DNA of 64,000 nucleotides from Rhizobium lentis (lineage in GTDB: Bacteria; Pseudomonadota; Alphaproteobacteria; Rhizobiales; Rhizobiaceae): positions 91,521 through 155,520 of the forward strand of contig NZ_JACHBD010000013.1 of the NCBI RefSeq assembly GCF_014200175.1, given 5' to 3'. Position 1 is the stretch's first letter. Every line of letters starts with the position of its first letter. The notes under the pieces were generated by a model. That model made no database searches, was not told the origin of the DNA, and saw nothing but the letters and a program-made list of their open reading frames with translations. The position numbers and the translations under genes are program-made. Below are positions 53,785 to 64,000 of the stretch, piece by piece.

Positions 53785-54047
53785 TCAAGCGCATCATGGC
53801 AGATGAGGTGAAGCGCGTCCTATAGCTTCGGCCGCTCGACCAGGCGAAAATGCTTTCGCCGGACGCGCACATTCAATCTGCCCCTACCGAACCTAGTAGT
53901 TCTTGATGATTCCATCATCACATAGAGTGTGGGCGGTGATCTTCCACCATACCCCAGTCAGGAGCCTGACACAGCCTCCGTAGGAGCAGTGAACATAGCC
54001 ACGCGGGCAGCGAGTTGCCCGGAACTGCCTTCTGGAGGTCGAGTATC

Positions 54048-55079
54048 ATGAGAGCCTTGGATATTTCTATCATTGGAGCCACGGGGGCCGTCGGAGCTGA
54101 ACTGATCAAGCTGCTGGAATCGAGCCAGCTTCCGGTTTCTCGTTTGCGGTTGCTAGCATCCCGCACCTCGCTCGGTCGCCAAACAAGGTTTCGAGATGAA
54201 ATCTGCATCGTGGAGCCACTCGACGAGATCGACGATACCCAAGCCGATATTGCATTCTTTTCCGCAGGGGGCGCCGTAAGCGCCAAATATGGACCTCTGT
54301 TCGCAGCCCAGGGCGCCCTCGTGATCGACAACTCGAACGCCTTTCGAATGAACCCGCACGTACCACACCTCGTACCACAAGTTAATCCTGATGCGCTCGC
54401 GGTTCGCCTGCGTTCGGGGATAGTGGCAAATCCAAACTGTTCAACGATTCAGCTGGTCCGCGCTCTTATACCATTGGTAACTGCTTTTGATGTTCATCAG
54501 ATCATTTTGACCACTTATCAGGCGGCCTCGGGGGGCGGCCTGAAAGGGATCGACGAGTTATTGGAAGGAACGAGAAGCGCGTTGCGTGGACGCGCGCCGC
54601 CACGCGCGGGGCATTTCCCTTTCCCCCTTGCGTTCAATGTAATACCGCAAGTTGGTGAGATCGCCTCGGAGGGCGTGACTTTAGAAGAGCGCAAGCTCGT
54701 TCAAGAGTCTCGAAAAATCTTAGGTCTGCCTCATCTGCGGTCAACCTCCACCTGCGTTCGAGTTCCCGTAATAAATGGCCATTCGGAGGCGGTGTATCTC
54801 GGGCTAGAAGAGCCCGTTCCCCTGGAGCGGATTCATGAGTTGCTGGCGATAGAGCTCGATGTCCTGCTCTATGCAGACGGAAGTCACGGTGAATATCCGA
54901 CGCCGCGCCTTCTCAAAGATCCTACTGTTGTTCACGTCGGGCGCGTGAGAGTAAACCCCGAGAATCCGTGCGGCCTCTGGCTCTGGATCGTCGCAGATAA
55001 TCTTCAGGTTGGAGCGGCGCTTAACGCACTTCTCATCGCAAAGCTTGCAATTTCCAACAACATCATTGGTGGACAATGA
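54048..55079 (+). CDS. asd: Aspartate-semialdehyde dehydrogenase
   Basis: A 343-residue enzyme with the NADP motif ISIIGATGAVGAELIKLLE at 5-23, the catalytic cysteine in GIVANPNCSTIQL and the substrate-binding stretch TYQAASGGGLKGIDEL. It reduces aspartyl phosphate to the semialdehyde. ATG 54048 is the start matching the family (GGAGG upstream); an earlier ATG adds 11 foreign residues. It overlaps ask by 4 bases. The gene is lower in GC than nif genes, suggesting separate acquisition. Confidence 0.95.
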   Translation: MRALDISIIGATGAVGAELIKLLESSQLPVSRLRLLASRTSLGRQTRFRDEICIVEPLDEIDDTQADIAFFSAGGAVSAKYGPLFAAQGALVIDNSNAFRMNPHVPHLVPQVNPDALAVRLRSGIVANPNCSTIQLVRALIPLVTAFDVHQIILTTYQAASGGGLKGIDELLEGTRSALRGRAPPRAGHFPFPLAFNVIPQVGEIASEGVTLEERKLVQESRKILGLPHLRSTSTCVRVPVINGHSEAVYLGLEEPVPLERIHELLAIELDVLLYADGSHGEYPTPRLLKDPTVVHVGRVRVNPENPCGLWLWIVADNLQVGAALNALLIAKLAISNNIIGGQ

Positions 55080-56242
55080 AGGCAACGGTTCTGAAATTCG
55101 GAGGCTCTAGTTTTTTGCATCCCGAAGACTTCGGTCGAGTCGCTCGACATTTAGCCGATCGACTAGCGACGGGCGAAAACAAAATCGTTGCCGTGGTCAG
55201 CGCAATGGCGGGAACGACCGACAACCTCAAAACAGTCATGCTCGGCGTCAACAAGCAAGTAAAACCATCGAACCTCGATGCGGCACTCGCAACCGGAGAG
55301 ATGCTCAGTGCCTGCCTGTTGGAGGCCGCCGTGAGCCGGCAAGAGATTTCCGTAATGTCTTTAAACGGCTATTCTCTCGGGATACGCACGAATTCAGACT
55401 TCGGTCGCGCTTCAATAGAAAGCGTAGATCCTGGTTCAATTATTGCAGCATTACAGGAGAATGACATTGTCATTGCCACGGGCGGACAGGCAATTAATCA
55501 GTCGGGCAGGTTAACGTTTCTCGGCAGAAATAGCTCTGATCTGACAGCTGTCGTAATTGCCTCCATGTTGGGAGGGCGCTCCTGTGAAATATATTCGAAC
55601 GTTCCGGGCGTCTATACAGCAGACCCTTATCTTGTGCCGGGAGCGAGACTGATTCCGGAGATTGCCTATGGGACAATCGCACGGATGTCGAGATATGGCG
55701 CGAAAGTGCTGCACCACAAGGCGGTGGAGTATGCCGAAAAGCACTCGGTCACCATTGCTTGCAAATCGCTCACGAGCGACGGTGTAGTTAGTGGCACGGT
55801 TGTCACAGGGCATGGGAACGCCCCTTCCGTGACACTGGCTCGCGACGCAGCGGTGGTGTCGTGCGGCAGCATTGCAGCACGCAACAAGCTCCTTGCGCTT
55901 CTTGATCAACAGGACGTCAGCGCAATCTGCACGGATGACAACCGCGGGGCCGGCATATGCATTTTAAGCGACGTTGATTTTGCCCTTCGGATTGTCGCGC
56001 TGACCGGCAGCCGCTCGGTCCCCGTTCGTTTAAAAACCGCAGTGACTGAGCTCGATTTTTCAACGTTGCGCGTCCACTTGGAAGACGATTATACGCGGGC
56101 GATTTCCCGGGCGCGCGAGATCCATGAACGAATCTATCCCGGATCAGACGGCGAACCAGTTGCGCCGAGAGCGGCTAAGCAGCGCTCCACTCATAGTTCG
56201 ATGCTCATCCGGACAAATGATGCCTCGGAAAATGCACAATGA
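55076..56242 (+). CDS. Aspartokinase
   Basis: A 388-residue aspartate kinase. The N-terminus has VLKFGGSSFLHPEDFGRVA, then AVVSAMAGTTDNL and LATGEMLSACLL; the nucleotide site GRNSSDLTAVVIA and the stretch YSNVPGVYTADPYLVPGA follow. The C-terminal ~130 residues are shorter than two full ACT domains, so feedback control may be altered. It phosphorylates aspartate, feeding asd directly upstream. The kinase-asd pair is unusual on a symbiotic replicon. Confidence 0.93.
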   Translation: MKATVLKFGGSSFLHPEDFGRVARHLADRLATGENKIVAVVSAMAGTTDNLKTVMLGVNKQVKPSNLDAALATGEMLSACLLEAAVSRQEISVMSLNGYSLGIRTNSDFGRASIESVDPGSIIAALQENDIVIATGGQAINQSGRLTFLGRNSSDLTAVVIASMLGGRSCEIYSNVPGVYTADPYLVPGARLIPEIAYGTIARMSRYGAKVLHHKAVEYAEKHSVTIACKSLTSDGVVSGTVVTGHGNAPSVTLARDAAVVSCGSIAARNKLLALLDQQDVSAICTDDNRGAGICILSDVDFALRIVALTGSRSVPVRLKTAVTELDFSTLRVHLEDDYTRAISRAREIHERIYPGSDGEPVAPRAAKQRSTHSSMLIRTNDASENAQ

Positions 56243-56511
56243 TGCCGTCGAAGGTGCCGAAGAGGATGAGTCCACAGCTCAAAAACACTTGAGGCCCGGC
56301 GCCTGAGGCAATGCGTAAAAAGGCAGGAATAAGCGGATATTCAGCCTTTCCCGGTGTTGAATAGTAAGTCGCATCCCAACTGATTTGATGGTATGGAACG
56401 GCTCCGTTCACGAACGATACTATCACTATTGGGATTGATCTGCGAAGAATGGGGATTCTCGCCCAACCATTGGTGTAATTGAGGGCACGGGAGGGACACA
56501 GGTCGACGAAG

Positions 56512-57180
56512 CTACCTAGAGTCAAAGTACCTCGCGCGCCCACTCGGAAAGCGCGCATCCGACGGACCATACGGTTCGTATGAGATGCCGCCGACCGTTT
56601 TGAGAGCCGCTCTCCAGCGACCGATGTGAACATCGATGGTGCGGGGGCCAACATGAACAGCGCGCAGCCAAGCTGCGTCCCGCAGTTCATCTCTGAAGTA
56701 AACCGGATAGGGGTTCTTCATGAGATGGTGCAACAGGCGAAACTCGGTTGGAGCGAGGTGAATCGTGCGGCCGTTTCGCCGCACGCGATAACTGCTGACA
56801 TCCAGTTCGAGATCGAGAAGGTCAAGAGTTCTCGTGCGCCGAGGGCGGGAGCCCGATTCGGGTCGTGCCAGATCGCGCCAATACTTGTCATGAGTGTCTC
56901 GGGCGAGAATGGTCTGGTTAGAAACTGGTCGGCACCAAACTCGAGCATTTTTTGCCGACTTGCTTCGTCACCTTCGACGGCAAGGCGCGATAATCGACAT
57001 TGACCGCGTCCGGCGGTGGTCCAGGCGGAGGCGTTCACAGAGCGTCTGCGTCTCCACACCGGGTATGCGTGATTCGAGAAGCAGAAGATCAGGGGGTATT
57101 GTCTGAAGGCGCTTGGCCAGCGCCTCGCCATCGCTCACCCCCGTAACAACGGGGCCCTTGCTTTTAACCGTATATTCCAA
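56512..57180 (-). pseudogene. OmpR/PhoB-type response regulator, broken
   Basis: Minus-strand pieces in three frames: a receiver domain (PDLLLLESRIPGVETQTLCERLR, then RQKMLEFGADQFLTRPFSPETLM with the switch Lys position replaced by Arg) and a winged-helix output domain (RRNGRTIHLAPTEFRLLHHLMKNP and RTIDVHIGRWRAAL). At least two frameshifts separate them. The phosphorylated aspartate position reads LLLES, so it had already lost the usual Asp. Confidence 0.75.
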
Positions 57181-57975
57181 AACGTGCGAAAGCTATCGTC
57201 TGCCGCAGCGATCAGCACGATCGGCGGTGGCAGGGAACCCGACTAGTAGCGTCATTCGACATCGCGTAGAGCCTTCAGATGTGCCTTCGACCGGCCGCTC
57301 TATTTGCGCTTCTGTCGCGAGTTTGAATTTTGGACGCTGACAGCAATGTACTGCGACTGATGAGGCCACGTGATTTCGATTGCTCAGAATGGTGGACAAG
57401 GATTGTAGACTTACTGAATTTCCGCCGACACGAAGCTTTCAAGTCAGCATGAATCGCATTGGACCACGGACTTTGACGTAGTTCTTGTCAAGATGACAGT
57501 TCCCGGTGGGGTCGTGCATCCGTTGAACCGCTCCAGCAGTTGAGTAGAGACGGGAACAATGCACCGGTTGAACCCGCAGATCCCGTTCAGCAATCGTATC
57601 GGGCCACCTGAGATTGGTCCAGGACCAAGCCTTCGTCGGCTCAGCGACTTGGGAAAGAGCGGTTTGGTCGGCGACAGCATTGTTGATTATCATAGGACGA
57701 TCTCTCCTCGGTCTGTGATGCATCTGCTTATCATCACGCATGCACCGTGCCAAAGCAGGCTGCGGTTCTAAAACAATACGATGGTGTAAGCGTTGTTGTC
57801 GTATTTGCGACGTCCCCGACATCGGGCAATGCGGAGCGCGGCTGGTATGGCACGGGTGAATTCCGCTGAAGGTATTTAGAGGCCGTTTCCTGGCCGGATA
57901 CTCTGTCGCCGATGACGCCGGGAACCCGACACCTACTGTCGGGTTTGTCGAATCCAAGATATCGTAAATTTTGAC
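57181..57975. other. Stretch without a recognised gene
   Basis: A minus-strand frame at 57439-57957 is open but spans no family motif and lacks a ribosome site. The piece PTKAWSWTNLRWPDTIAERDL hints at transposase-like debris. I see nothing else. Confidence 0.3.
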
Positions 57976-57978
57976 CTA

Positions 57979-59017
57979 GAGCAAATCCTGTTCAATCTGG
58001 GTCATATCCAGCGTGCCTTAAAGTAGTTTGCGCATTCTGCCGCAGTGAAGCGAGGCATCAAGGCCCCGACCGCATCCCATAGAGCATCGATCTTTCGCTC
58101 GGCCTCGCAACATGGCTTTCAGCTTCGAGAATGCGTTCTCGATTGCATTGAAGTCCGGGCTATAGGGCGGAAGAAACATGAGCTTGGCGCCGGCACGTTC
58201 GATGGCATCGCGGACACCGGCTATCTTGTGTGCAGGCAGGTTATCCATAATGACCACGTCGCCGATCTCCAGGGTCGGCACCAGCACCTGTTCGAACATA
58301 AGCAAGGAAGACGTTGCCGTTCATCGCGCCATCGTAGACGAATGGTGCGGTCATTCCGCAGAGGCGCAACGCACCGGTGAAAGTCGTTGTTTTCCAATGG
58401 CCGTGCGGCACGCCGGCCCGGCAACGCTCACCTCGCAATGCACGTCCGCGCAGACGTGACATCTTGGTCGAGAGGCCGGTTTCGTCGATGAAGATCAGTT
58501 TCTCCGGATCGAGGTCCAATTGACCATCGAACCAGGCGCGCCGGCGCTTCAGGACGTCCGGTCGGTCCTGCTCCAGTGCGTGTGCGGTCTTTTTTTAAAG
58601 GTCCACCCACGGCCTCGGAGCCAGGCGCCAAGTGCGCTGCGGCTGATCTTCACCTGCCGCTCGACGGACAAGCGCTCAACCATCTCATCGAGCGTCACAT
58701 CCCTACGCTCGTCGATCAACGCGACAACGAATTCCTCGTGTGCATCCACTGCCGAAGGTCGTCTCCAGCCCTGTGGCCGAGCAATTAACTCACCCTCTTT
58801 CGCTCTTGCGATCCAGCGGATCGCTGTCGAAATCCCAACACCGAAACGAGCCGCAGCCTGCCGAGCCGACATGCCCGACGCAGACGCTTTCAAAACCCGT
58901 ATTCGGAGATCATCGCTCAGGGCCTGTCCCATCATCCACCTCTCCGCTGTGGATGTTGAATCAGCTTCGACCGGCCCCGTCACCTCACAATCGATTCATC
59001 AATCGCAGGACATGCTC
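57979..59017 (-). mobile_element. IS630-family insertion sequence with frameshifted transposase
   Basis: Terminal inverted repeats GAGCAAATCCTG at the left and GAGCATGTCCTG (reverse complement) at the right are flanked by TA on both sides, the IS630 target. The minus strand encodes a helix-turn-helix OrfA-like part (MSARQAAARFGVGISTAIRW, 58549-58983) and the DDE part in two further frames (KLIFIDETGLSTKMSRLRGR; VVIMDNLPAHKIAGVRDAIE and LPPYSPDFNAIENAFSKLK). Frame changes near 58520-58560 and 58270 make the transposase a pseudogene, though one could be programmed. Confidence 0.85.
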
Positions 59018-59287
59018 TAGCTGCTGATCAGCGGCATAATCTATGTCATTGATAAAAAACGCCGAACATAGTCTATTGAGGCTGTAGCTGCCAATTTGGG
59101 CCGATTTTTGAAGCTCCATCGTGGCTAGGCTGTAGGAACTGTCGACCTGATGGGACATCCCAGGTCTGCATAAATCCGCATAACGGTGCTATTAGCGATG
59201 CCGCCCTGCCAAGGGCGGCAGAGCCGTAGCCCAGAGCCGAAAGCTTCGTGCACCAGTAACAACATCTGGTGCACTTAAGGAGCGACT

Positions 59288-60056
59288 ATGGAACGCCGAC
59301 GGATGAATGCGGTCGCTCAACTTCGAAGGCCAGCAGCAAGAGTGTCCGATCCATCTTCTTTGGTCCCGTCGCTGCCTTTCCCCAAGACAGCGACCGAGGC
59401 GCTTGCTGTCGAGTTTTGCCGATTTCTCGACCAGGCTGATGCCGTTCCCCGATCCGATCAGTTGTTCGATCTGTTGTCTATTAGCAGTGGTGTTGACCTG
59501 CCCGCAGCCGAGCAAAGACTGGCTGCAGTCGCTCGAGCGGATTTGCAAAAAGAATGGCATCCTCCTCATTGTCGACGATATTCAGGCGGGCTGCGGGCGA
59601 ACGGGAGATTTTTTTAGTTTTGAATTTGCGGATATATCTCCAGACATCGTTCTTTTGTCGAAGTCCCTCAGTGGCTGTGGGCTGCCGCTGTCCCTTTTTG
59701 CTGCTCAAACCCGAATTAGACGTTTGGCGACCGGGCGAACACAGTGGGACTTTCAGAGGCAACAATCTTGCACTCGTGAAGGACGGATCTTGAGCGAGCG
59801 CCTTCGGGAAGTCGCTCAAAGCAACCGAGATCTTAAACTTTCCGTGCGTGGAAGGGGCATGATGCTGGGGCTCGACTGCAGTACGGGCAAACTGGCCGAG
59901 AAAATCGTCCGCCGAGCCTTCGAAGACGGACTTGTGGTAGAACGATGCGGCGCGGATGGCGCCGTCACGTTTCCGACAACGATCAAGTTCGCCGTCGAAC
60001 ATGGGATGCTGGCGGCACAACCGGTGCATTACGTCACCAATCACCTGCGAGAATGA
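59288..60056 (+). pseudogene. Diaminobutyrate aminotransferase (EctB-like) relic
   Basis: A class III PLP aminotransferase in pieces: WLQSLERICKKNGILLIVDD then IQAGCGRTGDFFSFE (PLP aspartate region), DIVLLSKSLSGCGLPLSLF with the PLP lysine, in another frame ELDVWRPGEHSGTFRGNN, then SERLREVAQSNRDLKLSVRGRGMMLGLD and EKIVRRAFEDGLVVERCGADG. The N-terminal half and the end are damaged. The pattern fits diaminobutyrate--2-oxoglutarate aminotransferase, which uses aspartate semialdehyde, the product of asd 4 kb away. Confidence 0.75.
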
Positions 60057-60569
60057 CCACAAGTTCGCCACGTCGGGCCCACAGCACCGACCTTGCCAAG
60101 GCAGACCTCCGCCACCATCCGGTCACACCGCCGGCCGCCGAACGGCCAAGATCGTCATCCACCGTCTCAATGCGCGATCACCCAAGTGCAGTCAGGCGAT
60201 CGCGCATGGCGTATTGAAGGCCACTGCTTTCGCGATTGTATAGAACCTGGTGGGCCGAGAACCGCCGAACATACAGGATCCCTTGCGTTCCAGGTGGTGT
60301 AAAACGATTTTCTCATGCATCATCACCGGCCTCCTTCTGCTGCGGGGAGCTCTCGCCGTTTGCGTGGTCGACGAGCAGTCGCACTATGTCTCTCCGGCAT
60401 TGCGCTTAGCCTCTTCAGCCTACAGCTTGAGCGAGTTGACGCAAACGCAGCACTTCCTTTCGTACCGTCCCGAACGAGTTCGTCCATAAGGAAGCGCGCG
60501 GCGCTTTCGGCAATGTACGATCTCGTCGACTTGCGTTTTGTTAGCGTCCGGCGAACGCATTTTCGCGCG

Positions 60570-61100
60570 CTGCCGAGGCCCGCAAAAAGGAGCTGGAGGA
60601 TCAGATCGCTGTCATTTCTCAAACATGGTCCCTGGCACGTACAGTGATGAACCTGCAGGCTTTCAAAGGCATAGGCTTGGTTATTGCCGCAACACTGGTC
60701 GCCGAGGTCGGAATATTTTCTCGTTTCGACAATCCCCGGAAGCTCATGGCATACCTTGGACTGGTCCCCGGAGAGCCACTCAAGCGGCGGTTCCGTTCGG
60801 CCACGCGGGATAACGAAGACAGGCAACTCCGCCCTTCGAGCCGTGCTCTTCGAAGCTGCCTGGTCCTACCGTGTTCAGGCCAAGGTTGGGAACTGGATGC
60901 ATAAGCGACGCCCGGACGTCCCGCAGGCGATTAATGACATCGCCTGGAAAGCCCAGGTGAGGCTGAGCGCTCGATTGCCGCAAATTAGTCGGATCAGGTA
61001 AGAAGAGTAACGTGGCCATCACCGCGGTCGCTCGCGAGCTTGTCGGCTTCCTATGGGATGTTGCTCGCAAAACTGAAGTCGAAACAATGTCACCTGCTGC
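60570..61100 (+). pseudogene. IS110-family transposase, C-terminal relic
   Basis: MNLQAFKGIGLVIAATLVAE then FDNPRKLMAYLGLVPGE in one frame, SSGGSVRPRGITKTGN then RRPDVPQAINDIAWKAQVRLSAR in a second and VAITAVARELVGFLWDVARK in a third. This is the C-terminal transposase_20 region of IS110/IS116. Upstream sequence from 60057 shows no clear gene, and 61100-61320 none. Confidence 0.8.
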
Positions 61101-61319
61101 TTGAGAGCTAACCCCATAATCAGCGATCGGGAATGGCCAGGGCGTCGGGAGCGGAGAAGGAATCCTTGGGCAAAAATTTGGACGGGTTTATCCTATGTCC
61201 GCAGCCAGATTGAGGCAGCCTTCCGACGTATCGTCACCATTGGGTAGCCAATCCCAGGACAAGAGTTTGAGCAACCGTCGAGTATTCCTGGCGCTCTGAC
61301 CCATCCCGACCGTAACGCA

Positions 61320-61889
61320 ATGCTAAACGCTGCCTGCTTTGCAGGTGGTGTTTTAAAGTGCGCCTCAAACCTTGATAATGGTCATAAGAGTTTTTTCTTC
61401 CGATTCCAATGCCCCGTTCATTCTGCCCATGTCGGCGATGAAGTCGAGGTCTCTTATCGCTGGCATCCGTATTTTGGCCAGAGGGTTTCCATTCGTCGCG
61501 TCGAAGAACGAGCGACGGGTCGGTTTCTGAAGGTTTTGGGGCCGACAGGTGTCGTGGTCTCGATTTCGGGCTGGATGATTGATCCTGTGGTGTGCGGCGT
61601 CATGACCATGGGTCTTGCACGTGTCGATCTTGCGGCGCTGATCGAACTGAACAGGCTGGTCACCGGCGGCGACAAGCCTGCACTCTTCCGAGGTGGACGT
61701 AGAATCACTCAGGAGGAAGACGATGAGATCCCGCAATATGGTGCCGGCGTCACGCCGGCAGCTCGACCTGATATTCAAACCTCGGACGCTCGACGGACTG
61801 AGCGACAAGGACCGCAAGAAGGCGGTAGCAACTCTGGCTTGCCTGCTGATGCAGGCGGCCGGTCTGGTCGTCGAGGAGCTCAACGATGA
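61320..61889 (+). CDS. Accessory protein of the serine-recombinase element
   Basis: The well-conserved part (HSAHVGDEVEVSYRWHPYFG then QRVSIRRVEERATGRFLKVL, SGWMIDPVVCGVMTMG, about 61407-61745) also occurs in the deleted copy at 24.1-24.5 kb, so it belongs to the element. The style recalls short proteins encoded before recombinases in similar elements. The first ~29 codons and the last ~50, which overlap the next gene, may not be original, so both ends are uncertain. Confidence 0.5.
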   Translation: MLNAACFAGGVLKCASNLDNGHKSFFFRFQCPVHSAHVGDEVEVSYRWHPYFGQRVSIRRVEERATGRFLKVLGPTGVVVSISGWMIDPVVCGVMTMGLARVDLAALIELNRLVTGGDKPALFRGGRRITQEEDDEIPQYGAGVTPAARPDIQTSDARRTERQGPQEGGSNSGLPADAGGRSGRRGAQR

Positions 61890-61899
61890 CCAGCACTGA
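61723..61899 (+). CDS. Small accessory protein of the serine-recombinase element
   Basis: A 58-residue protein (MRSRNMVPASRRQLDLIFKP, then LSDKDRKKAVATLACLLMQAAG) starting after AGGAGGAAG and overlapping the recombinase start by 14 bases. Helical, basic, of unknown role. Confidence 0.65.
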   Translation: MRSRNMVPASRRQLDLIFKPRTLDGLSDKDRKKAVATLACLLMQAAGLVVEELNDDQH

Positions 61900-64000
61900 T
61901 CTGATTCCGACAGTGCTGCTCGCGCGTAAGGCCGTCGTTTATGTGCGGCAATCCACGCAGTCGCAGGTTATAACCAATCTGGAAAGCCAGCGACGGCAAT
62001 ATGATCTTGTTGACGTGGCGCGACAACGCGGCTTCAGCGACGTCGAGGTGATCGACGACGACCTGGGTCGCTCTGCCAGCGGAACGGTCGCGCGCCCCGG
62101 CTTCGATCGTCTTGTCGCCCTACTGTGCGCCGGCAAAGTTGGTGCCGTTTTCTGCTTCGACGCCTCACGGCTCGCACGCAACGGCCGCGACTGGCACCAT
62201 CTGCTCGAACTATGCGGCCTCGTTGAAGCCCGCGTCATAGACCACGACGGCGTCTACAATCCGTGCCGGCCCAACGACCGTCTGTTATTAGGCATGAAGG
62301 GCAGTATCAGCGAGTTCGAATTGGGCGTGCTGAGAGCCCGCATGCTCGATGCCGCCAGATCCAAAGCGCGCCGTGGCGAATTGCGACTTTCCGTTCCGTT
62401 CGGCTACATCTGGCATCGCGAGGCCGGGCTCGGCTCGATCCTGATCTGCGTCTGCAAGAGGTAATCCGATCCATCTTCACCCGCTTCCACGAGCTTGGAA
62501 GCGCGCGTCAGGTGCTGCTGTCGATGACGAAAGATCAGATTCACTTCCCTCGGCCCTCGGATGAAGGGCGCATGACCAACTTCGTATGGATGCCAGTCCG
62601 TTATCGCAATGTGATCGGCATCCTCAAAAACCCCTTCTACGCGGGCGTTTACGTCTATGGGAAGAGCGAGAAGCGGACTGCCATCGTCGATGGACGGGCT
62701 CGTCGCAGTTATGGTCACGGCAAGCCCGTCGGTACCTGGGAAGTGATGATCCGGGACCATCACGAAGGTTACATCAGTTGGGACGAATACGAGCGTAACC
62801 AACAGCAGAGATGGCCCTCAATAATTATGGCCGCTCGGGTGGGACTAAATCGGGCCGTGGCGGCAAAGCATTGTTATCGGGTCTCCTAACCTGCGGACGG
62901 TGTGGGCGGCGACTGAGTGTTGCCTATACGGGAAATCCACAAAATCCTGTCTATCGCTGCTATAAACAGAACCTGATGATGGGCTTGCCCCGTTGCATGA
63001 CGTTCGGCGGCTCGAAGGTCGATGCGGCGGTTGCGCGCGAGTTGTTGCGCGCGGTAGAACCATTAGCGATCGAGGCGACTTTTGAAGCAGAGCGGATGCA
63101 TCGGGAGCGACAGGAAGACCAGCGCCACATTCACGATTTGGAGCGACAACAGGCCCGCTACGAGGCTAGCCTCGCCGAGCGCCGCTATGCGGCATGCGAT
63201 CCCGACAACCGTCTGATAGCTGCACAGCTTGAGAAGAATTGGGAAACGGCGCTACGCCGCGTCCGTGATCTGGAAGTGCGCAGGCCTGCCGAAAGTCCTT
63301 CAACCATCGAAGTTGACCCAGGCACTTTCGCAAACCTCGCCGACAATCTGCAGGCGGCCTGGGAGTCGCCGGATGTCACCATGCGCGTGCGCCAGCAACT
63401 GCTGCGTACCTTGATTGCCGACATTGTCGTTGATGTCGACGATGAGGTGCGTGACGTGGTGCTGACGATTCATTGAAGGCGGCAAGCACTCGGAGTTGAA
63501 AGTTCGCAAACCTCGGACTGGTGAACACGGCTGTGCCACCACGGAAGATGCTTTGGCAGTGATGCGGAGCATGGCAGGACGCTGGTCCGATGAACATATC
63601 GCCGCGTCGCTGAATCGAATGGGAATGCCCACGGGGCAAGGAAAAACCTGGACCGCACACCGGGTCGCTTCTGTAAGGCGCGTGCGCGCGATCCACGCGT
63701 ACAAATCAGCCGGCAAAGATGGCGAATGGCTGACCATGACAGAAGCTGCGGCGGTTTTGGGCGTAACCAACCACCGAATACGCCACCTGATCAACACGAA
63801 CGTGTTGTCTGCCGAGCAGGTGGTTCCCGGCGCGCCGTATCAAATCCGGGCCAGCGACCTGACTTCGGCGACCGTCCAAGCCGCGATAGCCCGAAAGGGC
63901 CGCCTTGGCAGCGTCGAAAGCGTAGCCTCGATCCAGACCTTCAGCTCTCCCAGTATGGGCTTGGCATGTTGTTGGCGCAGTTTGCGTCGCTCGTCGGCAG
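61886..64000 (+). pseudogene. Large serine recombinase, frameshifted, running off the window
   Basis: Resolvase domain from ATG 61886: VVYVRQSTQSQVITNLESQRRQ gives the catalytic serine near residue 22, and DDDLGRSASG, ASRLARNGRDWHHL and LGMKGSISEFELGVLRAR follow. The recombinase domain (FTRFHELGSARQVL, NPFYAGVYVYGKSEKR) lies in another frame from about 62460. The zinc-ribbon region (LLSGLLTCGRCGRRLSVAY) is in a third from about 62811, and a last frame from 63480 holds LKVRKPRTGEHGCATTEDAL and a helix-turn-helix (MTEAAAVLGVTNHRIRHLI). At least three frameshifts make it inactive. Confidence 0.85.

Noticed and set aside
53990..54047. A possible -24/-12 promoter before asd (GGGCAGCGAGTTGCC)
   Set aside because: The -24 box lacks TGG at the right spacing, no NifA site lies upstream, and it would be only ~25 bases from the start codon.
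61400..64000. Active integrative element ending at the window edge
   Set aside because: The recombinase carries at least three frameshifts and no attachment site could be seen.

Overview
This window looks like an accessory and symbiotic replicon of a Rhizobium, most like the bean symbiotic plasmids of the R. etli / R. phaseoli type. The reasons are that nifHDKENX, two nodD genes, nodA standing apart from working nodBC, nod boxes, NifA/sigma-54 promoters and a rhizobial Rhc-type type III secretion system lie together, surrounded by many broken insertion sequences. The species is an inference. No replication, partition or rRNA gene was seen.

Layout. 1-11072: type III secretion genes (nolU end, nolV, rhcN, rhcQRSTU on the plus strand; rhcV, an SctD-like gene and a needle-like peptide on the minus strand; rhcC1 and an SctO-like gene on the plus strand). 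Between the arms lies a broken HrpW-like pectate lyase, and rhcU lacks its autocleavage domain. 12206-15162: a TPP riboswitch followed by a thiC reduced to a scar and intact thiOSGE. 15357-16932: hipBA. 17635-18766: a relic nif unit with a recognisable NifA site, a -24/-12 promoter, a broken nifH and an intact second NifX-associated gene. 19577-23282: an export operon (double-glycine peptide, membrane fusion protein, peptidase-containing ABC exporter) preceded by its own NifA site and -24/-12 promoter. 23.6-31.9 kb: transposon debris with a few intact genes. 31980-38430: an LLM monooxygenase, two nodD, three nod boxes over the last 7.5 kb, intact nodA, and relics of nodB, nodC, nodZ, nolK and noeL. 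38598-46855: nifHDKENX plus a NifX-associated gene under a NifA/sigma-54 promoter, with perfect hairpins between nifH, nifD, nifK and nifE. 46883-51787: carrier protein, acyl-CoA dehydrogenase, amino acid:[carrier protein] ligase and DUF1839 genes packed directly behind the nif operon, then a decayed GH2 glycosidase. 51823-56242: a frameshifted ACC deaminase gene and an asd-ask pair. 56.5-64 kb: pseudogenes and insertion sequences, ending in a decayed large serine recombinase element.

How it fits together. NodD proteins would act through the nod boxes on nodA. NifA with sigma-54 would drive nitrogenase and, by read-through, the carrier-protein genes. The same control appears to have been placed on the peptide exporter. 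The strongest new candidate is this exporter: a 41-residue precursor, too short for most gene finders, with a Gly-Gly leader end and a 17-residue aromatic core, encoded just before its likely processing exporter and apparently switched on with nitrogen fixation.
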